Positions 57,593 to 64,000 of a DNA stretch of 64,000 bases are shown piece after piece. The position numbers were made by a program, and so were the translations under genes. Within the stretch, counting starts at the first letter, position 1; every line of letters starts with the position of its first letter. The notes below the pieces were generated by a model. It saw nothing but the letters and a program-made list of their open reading frames with translations, made no database searches and was not told the DNA's origin. Source of the stretch: Oscillospiraceae bacterium (GTDB lineage: Bacteria > Bacillota_A > Clostridia > Oscillospirales > Ruminococcaceae); assembly GCA_017523995.1 (NCBI GenBank), contig JAFWUX010000057.1, forward strand, positions 3,406 through 67,405, in the 5' to 3' direction.

Positions 57593-60500
57593 TCAGACTT
57601 CGATCTCGCCGCTGAAAATCAGCACGGCTTCGCCCGCCATCGTGACCGTTTCCTCGGTATAGCGGATGACCAGATCACCGCCGTTCAGATGCACCGTGAT
57701 ATCGGTATCCGGCTGACAGAATCCGTTTTTCACAGCCGCCGCGACCGTCGCGCAGGCACCCGTGCCGCATGCCATCGTCTCACCGGAGCCGCGCTCCCAG
57801 ACACGCATCCGGAGCGTGTGTCCGTCAATCACCTGCACGAATTCCGTGTTGACCTGCTCCGGAAATGCCGGATGATGCTCGAATTCCGGTCCGATTGCAG
57901 CAAGGTCAAGCTTCTCCGGATTGTCGCCGAACACAACACAGTGCGGATTGCCCATCGACACGCAGGTGACAGTGTAGTCCCTGCCGCCGACCCTCAGGGG
58001 CTTCGCGATCATTTCCGGCTCGCCAAACTGAACGGGAATCCGGTTCGTCTCAAAGATCGCTTTGCCCATATCGACCGCCGCGCGCGTGACAACGCCGTTC
58101 TGTGTTGTCACGGTGACCGCCCGCAGACCGCTCTTTGTCTCAATGACAATCTCCTTCTTCGGGCAGATACCGTTATCGTAGAGATACTTTGCAACGCAGC
58201 GGATCGCATTGCCGCACATGTTGCCCTCGCTGCCGTCCAGATTAAACATCCGCATTTTTGCATCAGCCTGCTCCGAGGATTCGATCAGCACGAGCCCGTC
58301 GCCGCCGATGCCGAAATGCCGGTCAGAGAGCTGCACACTCAGCGATTCCGGCGCAGATATGCGCTTTTCCATGCAGTCCACATAAATATAATCATTGCCG
58401 CAGCCGTGCATTTTCACGAACGAAATGCGGCGCTTTGCCGTTCTCAGGTGGTTCATATTCATCAGCTCCACATTGGAATCCCGATAGCCGGTGTGCAGGC
58501 AGTTCGCGACCGCCGCCGCCGTATCGGTGCAGGTCAGGCAGGGAATCCCGAGCTCGACCGCCTTCTTCCGGATCTTTGCGCCGTCACGGGCAGCCATGCG
58601 CGCATTCGCATCCGTAGACACAATATAGCGGATTGTGCCGTTCTCCATCAGCGTAAATGTTTCGGTATCGCCGCTGTGCAGCTTGCTGAGCGTATGCACC
58701 GCGAGCCCTGCGCGGTTGAGTGCTGCCGCGGTGCCCGCCGTCGCATAGAGCACAAATCCGAGCCGTGCGAATTTCCGCGCAATCTCAACGATATCCGGTT
58801 TATCCGCATCACAGACCGTCAGCAGGACGCCGTTGCGGTTTCTGCCGTTGTCCTCGAGCCGGTAGCCTGCCGCACGCAGACCTTTGTAGAGCGCCTCGGT
58901 CAGCGTTTTGCCGATGCCGATGACCTCGCCGGTCGATTTCATTTCCGGACCGAGCTGCGATTCGCCGCCGATCTTCTGGAACGAGAACACCGGAACCTTG
59001 ACCGCGGTAAAGGGCGTGGATTTGTAGTAGCCGGTGCCGTATTCCATTTCGGCGAGCTTCTCGCCGAGGCAGACGCGCATGGCGCAGTCACAGAGCGGCA
59101 GTCCGATCAGCTTGCTCATGAACGGCACGGTTCGCGATGCGCGCGGGTTGACCTCGATTACATACAGCGACTGCCCTTTGACAATATACTGCAGATTGAT
59201 CAGCCCGACCGCATGCAGCCCGAGACAGATTTTCTTCGTATCTGTGAGGATTTTCTTTCGCATATCATCGTCGATGTGAACCGGCGGGCAGATCGCGATC
59301 GAATCGCCGGAATGCACGCCCGTGCGCTCGATATGCTCCATGATGCCCGGAATGAGGATATCCTGCCCGTCACAGATCGCATCGACTTCGATCTCCGTAC
59401 CGCGGATATACTGGTCGATCAGCACAGGGTTATCAATGCCGTCTGCGAGGATGTTCTGCATGAACGCGAGCACATCGCTTTCCTCAAATGCGATGTTCAT
59501 ATTCTGTCCGCCGAGGACATACGAGGGGCGCACCAGCACCGGCAGACCGAGCTTTTTGACCGCCTCACGCGCTTCATCCAGCGTATTGACCGTACAGCCG
59601 CGCGGGCGCTCGATCTGCAGCGATTCCAGCAGCGCGTCAAAGCGCTCGCGGTCCTCTGCAAGGTCAATGCTGTCCGCCGAAGCACCGAGCAGTCTGTATC
59701 CGGCTTCTTCGATCGTGCGGGCAAGCCGGATCGCAGTCTGTCCGCCGAATGCCGTCACAACCCCGACCGGCTGTTCAAGCGCGAGAATCGAAAGCACATC
59801 CTCGGGCGTCAGCGGCTCAAAGTAGAGGCGATCCGCGGTATCAAAATCCGTTGAAACGGTCTCGGGATTGTTGTTGATCAGCACAACCTCGTAGCCGGAA
59901 TCCTTGAGCACCTGCACGCAGTGAACAGCGGAATAGTCAAACTCGATGCCCTGCCCGATCCGGATCGGACCGCTGCCGAGCACCACGACTGTTTTATGTT
60001 CCCTGTCCGCGAGAAACTGCGCCGCTTCATTTGCAGCGCCGTCCGCATCCGGCAGGCAGACACCGTAGAAATACGGCGTTTCTGCTTCAAATTCGCCCGC
60101 GCAGGTATCGACCATGCGGTAGATCGGGCGATACTTTTTCTGCGGCAGTTCCCGTCCGGAAATGGCAGTGATCGCTGCATCGGGATAGCCAAACCGCTTT
60201 GCTGTCCGGTAGAGATCATCCGTGAGCGGCGTATTCTCAAGCGCCGTTTCGCAAACAACGAGATTGCAGATTTTATGCAGAAACCATGCGTCAATCTTCG
60301 ATAATGCGTGGATTTTCTCAACCGTGATCCCGCGCCGCAGCGCCTCTGCAGCGGCAAACAGACGGATATCATCCGCATGCACCAGATGAGTCAGCAGCTC
60401 CGCTTCCGGCATTTCACGCAAACTGCGGACAAGCAGCGCGCTGTGCTTGATTTCCGCGCCGCGCAGCGCTTTGAGCAGCGCGGATTCAAAGGTATCAGAA

Positions 60501-61654
60501 ATCGCCATGACCTCGCCGGTCGCTTTCATCTGTGTGCCGAGCTGATGCGATGCACCCGCGAATTTCTCGAACGGGAATTTCGGCATTTTGACCGCAACAT
60601 AATCCAAAGCAGGTTCAAATGCTGCGGTTGTTTTGCCCGTCACCTTGTTTGCGATTTCGTATAAACGATAGCCGACGGCAATCTTTGCGGCGACCTTTGC
60701 AATCGGGTAGCCTGACGCTTTGGATGCGAGCGCAGAGGAACGCGAAACACGCGGATTGACCTCAATCACGGCATATTCAAAGGAATCGGGATTCAGGGCG
60801 AACTGGCAGTTGCATCCGCCTTCAATTTTCAGTACCTCCGCGATTTTCAGTGCAGCTGTGCGGAGCATCTGATACTCCTTGTCCGAGAGCGTGACAGCCG
60901 GAGCAATGACGATGGAATCGCCCGTGTGAATGCCGACCGGATCAAAGTTTTCCATCGAGCAGACGGTGATTTTGTTGCCGTCCGCATCGCGCACAATCTC
61001 AAATTCGATCTCCTTCCAGCCGGCAATGCAGCGTTCCACAAGGATCTGATGAATCGGCGAAAGGCGCAGACCGTTCTCCGCAATATTGTCAAATTGATCG
61101 GGCGTTTCCGCGATACCGCCGCCCGTTCCGCCAAGCGTAAACGCCGGTCGGATGATCACCGGATAGCCGATTTCCGCAGCGATCTGCCGCGCAGTATCCA
61201 TATCCTCCGCAATGCCGGAGGGAATGCAGGGCTGTCCGATCGAATCCATCGTCTCCTTGAACAGCTTTCTGTCCTCCGCCTTCGCGATCGTCTCCGGATT
61301 TGCACCGAGCAGCCGGATGCCCTGCGCAGCAAGAAAACCGCTTTCAGCGAGCTCCGCGCAGAGGTTCAGACCGGTTTGTCCGCCGAGTCCTGAGAGAATG
61401 CTGTCCGGCTTTTCTTTCAGGCAGATGCGCTTGATGACCTCGGATTTGAGCGGTTCCATGTAGATTTTGTCGGCGATCCGGCTGTCTGTCATGATCGTTG
61501 CGGGGTTTGAGTTGACGAGCACAACTTCGATGCCGTCCTCCTGCAGTGCGCGGCATGCCTGCGTTCCGGAGTAATCAAACTCCGCTGCCTGCCCGATGAC
61601 AATCGGTCCCGAGCCGATCACCAGAACCTTATGAATATCACGATTCAGCGGCAT
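57593..61654 (-). CDS. carB-dapF: CarB-DapF fusion: carbamoyl-phosphate synthase large subunit with C-terminal diaminopimelate epimerase
   Basis: A 1353-residue open reading with no stop between two complete enzymes. Residues 1 to about 1060 are CarB: VLVIGSGPIVIGQAAEFDYSG start, two ATP-grasp halves (ILSGLGGQTGLNL, RPAFTLGGTGGGIA; then VVVLGSGPIRIGQGIEFDYS, VTAFGGQTAIRLA, RPSYVLGGQ), and a C-terminal MGS-like allosteric domain (FARLGFVLYATAGTAAALN). Residues 1067-1353 are a full DapF: FVKMHGCGNDYIYVD, LSDRHFGIGGDGLVLIE, GSEGNMCGNAIRC (catalytic Cys1147) and GSGETMACGTGACA (Cys1296). Within the link are ATGs at 58462 and 58456, the second with GGAG 9 bases upstream, so a free DapF of 287 residues could also be made. 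It overlaps carA by ten bases. Confidence 0.93.
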   Translation of the reverse strand: MPLNRDIHKVLVIGSGPIVIGQAAEFDYSGTQACRALQEDGIEVVLVNSNPATIMTDSRIADKIYMEPLKSEVIKRICLKEKPDSILSGLGGQTGLNLCAELAESGFLAAQGIRLLGANPETIAKAEDRKLFKETMDSIGQPCIPSGIAEDMDTARQIAAEIGYPVIIRPAFTLGGTGGGIAETPDQFDNIAENGLRLSPIHQILVERCIAGWKEIEFEIVRDADGNKITVCSMENFDPVGIHTGDSIVIAPAVTLSDKEYQMLRTAALKIAEVLKIEGGCNCQFALNPDSFEYAVIEVNPRVSRSSALASKASGYPIAKVAAKIAVGYRLYEIANKVTGKTTAAFEPALDYVAVKMPKFPFEKFAGASHQLGTQMKATGEVMAISDTFESALLKALRGAEIKHSALLVRSLREMPEAELLTHLVHADDIRLFAAAEALRRGITVEKIHALSKIDAWFLHKICNLVVCETALENTPLTDDLYRTAKRFGYPDAAITAISGRELPQKKYRPIYRMVDTCAGEFEAETPYFYGVCLPDADGAANEAAQFLADREHKTVVVLGSGPIRIGQGIEFDYSAVHCVQVLKDSGYEVVLINNNPETVSTDFDTADRLYFEPLTPEDVLSILALEQPVGVVTAFGGQTAIRLARTIEEAGYRLLGASADSIDLAEDRERFDALLESLQIERPRGCTVNTLDEAREAVKKLGLPVLVRPSYVLGGQNMNIAFEESDVLAFMQNILADGIDNPVLIDQYIRGTEIEVDAICDGQDILIPGIMEHIERTGVHSGDSIAICPPVHIDDDMRKKILTDTKKICLGLHAVGLINLQYIVKGQSLYVIEVNPRASRTVPFMSKLIGLPLCDCAMRVCLGEKLAEMEYGTGYYKSTPFTAVKVPVFSFQKIGGESQLGPEMKSTGEVIGIGKTLTEALYKGLRAAGYRLEDNGRNRNGVLLTVCDADKPDIVEIARKFARLGFVLYATAGTAAALNRAGLAVHTLSKLHSGDTETFTLMENGTIRYIVSTDANARMAARDGAKIRKKAVELGIPCLTCTDTAAAVANCLHTGYRDSNVELMNMNHLRTAKRRISFVKMHGCGNDYIYVDCMEKRISAPESLSVQLSDRHFGIGGDGLVLIESSEQADAKMRMFNLDGSEGNMCGNAIRCVAKYLYDNGICPKKEIVIETKSGLRAVTVTTQNGVVTRAAVDMGKAIFETNRIPVQFGEPEMIAKPLRVGGRDYTVTCVSMGNPHCVVFGDNPEKLDLAAIGPEFEHHPAFPEQVNTEFVQVIDGHTLRMRVWERGSGETMACGTGACATVAAAVKNGFCQPDTDITVHLNGGDLVIRYTEETVTMAGEAVLIFSGEIEV

Positions 61655-62739
61655 TTCTGTACCTCCATCATCTGCACAAATTCGTCAAATATGAACGCCG
61701 TATCCTGCGGACCGGCACAAGCCTCCGGATGAAACTGCACGGAGATTGCCGGTATCTTTTTGTACCGCAGTCCCTCGCAGGTGTTGTCATTCAGGTTGAC
61801 ATACAGCAAATCCGCGGTCTCCGTGCAATGCGCATTTTTAGGATCATATTGCACCTGATATCCGTGATTCTGCGTTGTGACCGCCATGCGCTTCGTCTCG
61901 AGATTCAGCACCGGCTGATTTGCGCCGCGGTGTCCGAATTTGAGCTTTGCCGTCGGGATGCCGTTTGCAAGCGCAAGCAGCTGATGTCCCAGACAGATCG
62001 CCATGATCGGGATTTGCAGCGTCATGATCTTCTGCAGCTCCGCAATGATCTCCGGATTATCCGCTGGATCACCTGCGCCGTTCGAGAGCATGATGCCGTC
62101 CGGATGAAGTACCGCAATATCCTCATATTTTGTACCCGTAGGCACAACCGTGACACGGCAGCCGCGTTCAGCAAGCGAACGCGCGATGTTCGCCTTTGCA
62201 CCGAAATCGAGCAGCACCACATGATACGTCGCGTCTGCTTCTCCGACTGTATACGGCTCCGTGCAGGTTGTATTTCTCACGGCATCGGTCACGCGATATC
62301 CACGTATCTGCGCAATATTCGCAAACTCCGGCGAATTACAGATCATTCCGTTCATTGTGCCGTGATCCCGCAGGACTCTTGTCAGCGTTCTTGTATCAAC
62401 GCCGGTCAAAACCGGAATATCCTGCTCAGCAAGCCAATCCGCAAGCTGACCTTTGCAGCGGAAATTTGACGGCGCATCACACATTTCCGAGACAATATAA
62501 GCCGAAAGAAATGCCTTTCGGGATTCAAAATCCGCCGGTATCACGCCGTAATTTCCGATCAGCGGAAAGGTCTGCACAACTGCCTGTCCGTAATAGCTCG
62601 GGTCGGTCAGTGTTTCCAGATAGCCGTTCATTCCGGTTGCAAATACAATTTCAGCGGTGACATCCCGCTTTGCACCGAACCGTTTTCCGCGGAAAACCAT
62701 TCCGTTTTCCAGCACAAGACAGCCCTCATTGACATCCAT
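61645..62739 (-). CDS. carA: Carbamoyl-phosphate synthase small subunit
   Basis: A 364-residue glutamine amidotransferase that feeds ammonia to CarB. The N-terminal half has the CarA fold (CLVLENGMVFRGKRFGA, FATGMNGYLETLTDPSY); the class I GATase half has the nucleophile in AICLGHQLLALA and the catalytic His and Glu in SVQFHPEACAGP. ATG 62739 follows GAGG by 9 bases. Carbamoyl phosphate supplies pyrimidines and arginine. The 77 bases before it hold a hairpin and no clear promoter. Its end overlaps the CarB-DapF start. Confidence 0.95.
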   Translation of the reverse strand: MDVNEGCLVLENGMVFRGKRFGAKRDVTAEIVFATGMNGYLETLTDPSYYGQAVVQTFPLIGNYGVIPADFESRKAFLSAYIVSEMCDAPSNFRCKGQLADWLAEQDIPVLTGVDTRTLTRVLRDHGTMNGMICNSPEFANIAQIRGYRVTDAVRNTTCTEPYTVGEADATYHVVLLDFGAKANIARSLAERGCRVTVVPTGTKYEDIAVLHPDGIMLSNGAGDPADNPEIIAELQKIMTLQIPIMAICLGHQLLALANGIPTAKLKFGHRGANQPVLNLETKRMAVTTQNHGYQVQYDPKNAHCTETADLLYVNLNDNTCEGLRYKKIPAISVQFHPEACAGPQDTAFIFDEFVQMMEVQKCR

Positions 62740-62774
62740 GATTCATTTCCTCACTTCCGATATTTACACGGCAA

Positions 62775-62798
62775 GCCGCACTGCTTCTGCAATGCGGC
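62775..62798 (-). terminator. Hairpin after the glutamine synthetase gene
   Basis: Stem GCCGCA-TGC / GCA-TGCGGC with a 4-base loop (62775-62798) lies 20 bases after the glutamine synthetase stop. T-poor, so a weak terminator at best; carA could be read from the upstream gene. Confidence 0.4.
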
Positions 62799-62816
62799 GC
62801 CGCAATATTATTATAA

Positions 62817-64000
62817 TTATACACTGTAAAGCAGATCGGCATAGGTCGGGAAGGGCTGATATTCCTTTGCCGTCAGAGGCTCAAGCTGATCGGCTGCTGC
62901 ACGCAATTCGTTCATTGCGGGAATGATCGTATCGCGGCAGTAGTAGGACGGATGCTCGTTATCATAGAGCCCGATCATCGCCTGCTCGAGTGCCTCGGTC
63001 TTTGCTGCAATCTCGTCCGTCAGTGCGCTGACTCTGCGGAGCAGATCGGTCTCGGCAAGTCCCTGAACGCCGAGCTCCTTCTTCTTCATCGCGTAATCGG
63101 CAAGTGCTTCGCCGTAACGGAATCCCGCAGGAATGATCTGCGTGCGTGCCATGTCGATCATGGTGTTTGCCTCAATTGCGATGAGCTTCGTGTAGTTTTC
63201 GAGCAGGATGTCCTTGCGCGAAACGACCTCGCTGTGATTATAAACGCCGAACCGCTTGAACAGCGCGACATTCTTTTCCGTTGCAAATGCGTGCATTGCA
63301 TCTGCTGTTGTACGGAGATTCAGCAGTCCGCGGTGCTCTGCCTCGACAACCCATTCCTGCGAATAGTTGTTGCCGTTGAAGATGATTCTGCCGTGTGCTT
63401 TCAGCGTATCTGCGAGGATATCCTGCACAGCCTTTGCGATATCCGCTTTGCCCTCGAGCTGCTCCGCAATATTGCTGAGCGCTTCGGCAAAGATCGTGTT
63501 GAGTGCGATATTGGTATCCGCGATCGAGTTCTCGGAGCCGAGCATACGAAACTCGAATTTGTTGCCCGTGAATGCCATCGGCGAGGTGCGGTTGCGGTCG
63601 GAGGTATCCTTTTTGAAATCGGGGAGAACATGAACGCCGGTCGTCAGCGTTTCGCGGTGCTTGTGTTCATCTCTGCCCTCTGCAGCCGCCTCAAGCTGAA
63701 GCTGGAGGTCATCGCCGAGGTAAACCGAAACGATTGCAGGCGGCGCTTCATTTGCGCCGAGACGGTGATCGTTGCCAGCAGATGCAACCGACATCCGCAG
63801 CAGATCCTGATGCTCATCCACTGCCGCAACAACCGCTGCGACCATCAGCAGGAACAGGCGCTTACGCTCCGGCGTTTTGCCCGGCGCAAAGAGGTTGATG
63901 CCGGTATCGGTCGAGAGCGACCAGTTATTGTGCTTGCCGCTGTCGTTGACGCCTGCAAACGGCTTTTCGTGCAGCAGGCACATCAGACCGTGCCGTTCCG
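62817..64000 (-). CDS. glnN: Glutamine synthetase type III, N-terminus beyond window
   Basis: Open on the minus strand to base 64000, so the first part (about 300 residues of roughly 700) is missing. The visible C-terminal 394 residues have the GSIII signature HEKPFAGVNDSGKHNNWSL, RLFLLMVAAVVAAVDEHQDLLRMSVASAGNDHRLGANEAPPAI (catalytic metal and glutamate site) and GNKFEFRMLGSENS, then the long GSIII-specific helical tail (LRRVSALTDEIAAKTEALE). It makes glutamine from glutamate and ammonia with ATP. Type III is common in Ruminococcus and Bacteroides. It lies beside carA, whose reaction uses glutamine. Confidence 0.94.
   Translation of the reverse strand, partial: ERHGLMCLLHEKPFAGVNDSGKHNNWSLSTDTGINLFAPGKTPERKRLFLLMVAAVVAAVDEHQDLLRMSVASAGNDHRLGANEAPPAIVSVYLGDDLQLQLEAAAEGRDEHKHRETLTTGVHVLPDFKKDTSDRNRTSPMAFTGNKFEFRMLGSENSIADTNIALNTIFAEALSNIAEQLEGKADIAKAVQDILADTLKAHGRIIFNGNNYSQEWVVEAEHRGLLNLRTTADAMHAFATEKNVALFKRFGVYNHSEVVSRKDILLENYTKLIAIEANTMIDMARTQIIPAGFRYGEALADYAMKKKELGVQGLAETDLLRRVSALTDEIAAKTEALEQAMIGLYDNEHPSYYCRDTIIPAMNELRAAADQLEPLTAKEYQPFPTYADLLYSV

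Noticed and set aside
57536..59854. 772-codon plus-strand open frame over the dapF end of carB-dapF
   Set aside because: Antisense shadow rich in His, Arg and Cys with no domain; the minus strand encodes clear DapF and CarB motifs.
62740..62816. ARG box (ArgR site) before carA
   Set aside because: AT-rich stretch ATTATTATAATTATA near 62807-62821 looks suggestive, but it lies at the end of the glutamine synthetase gene and lacks the paired box pattern.
1..64000. CRISPR array, insertion sequence, prophage or rRNA/tRNA genes
   Set aside because: I looked for regular direct repeats, transposase motifs and cloverleaf patterns on both strands and found none that hold up by eye.

Overview
The window reads as a chromosomal segment of a GC-rich, low-virulence-type gut Firmicute of the Oscillospirales/Ruminococcaceae, most like a cellulolytic Ruminococcus. 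The reasons are a secreted CotH-family protein carrying a dockerin (cellulosome docking) module, a type III glutamine synthetase, a complete spoIIIAA-AH sporulation operon, lysine made by the LL-diaminopimelate aminotransferase route, Gram-positive Shine-Dalgarno sites before nearly every gene, and sigma-A promoters with 17-bp spacers. I see no rRNA, tRNA, CRISPR array, insertion sequence or prophage. The species assignment is inference.

Layout. 1-2.2 kb: a GLUG-repeat lipoprotein (cut by the window edge), a TetR regulator and a flavodoxin, all on the minus strand, with a small remnant of a second flavoprotein gene. 2.2-5.0 kb: the dockerin/CotH protein. 5.2-9.3 kb: a plus-strand redox cluster (self-regulated TetR, two aldo-keto reductases, a carboxymuconolactone-decarboxylase/cupin fusion, an FMN reductase). 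9.4-12.2 kb: a membrane/zinc-ribbon/SPFH trio. 12.5-15.9 kb: NAD salvage (nicotinate phosphoribosyltransferase plus an NrtR-type Nudix regulator). 16.1-17.3 kb: a small membrane metalloprotease-like protein, thioredoxin and a miniature ferredoxin-thioredoxin-reductase-like protein.

17.4-21.7 kb: a lysine riboswitch with its terminator, then asd, two unknown genes, dapA and dapB. 21.7-27.4 kb: a minus-strand set for S-adenosylhomocysteine/methylthioadenosine recycling (deaminase, purine nucleoside phosphorylase with a C-terminal extension, coiled-coil protein, SAH hydrolase, P-loop kinase). 27.5-32.1 kb: a second, different nicotinate phosphoribosyltransferase, a cytoplasmic glycoside-hydrolase-like protein, a HAD phosphatase and a lipoprotein. 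32.1-38.0 kb: indolepyruvate:ferredoxin oxidoreductase (iorA, iorB), phenylacetate-CoA ligase and a double-ACT protein, the set that interconverts aryl pyruvates and aryl acetates. 39.8-44.7 kb: spoIIIAA-AH. 44.9-55.0 kb: a housekeeping run Asp23-nusB-tsaD paralogue-xseA-xseB-dxs-tlyA-nadK-argR-recN-acyltransferase. 55.1-62.7 kb, minus strand: carA, carB fused in frame to dapF, dapL, lysA. 62.8-64 kb: the C-terminal part of type III glutamine synthetase.

How it fits together: every step from aspartyl phosphate to lysine is present (asd, dapA, dapB, dapL, dapF, lysA) but in two blocks about 34 kb apart, and the dapF step is carried as a C-terminal module on carbamoyl-phosphate synthase large subunit. 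That CarB-DapF polypeptide is the most unusual thing here. Other points worth attention are a three-copy structured intergenic repeat, a gene set fitting the S-inosylhomocysteine route of SAH recycling, candidate NrtR operators, and a 65-residue FTR-like protein next to thioredoxin.
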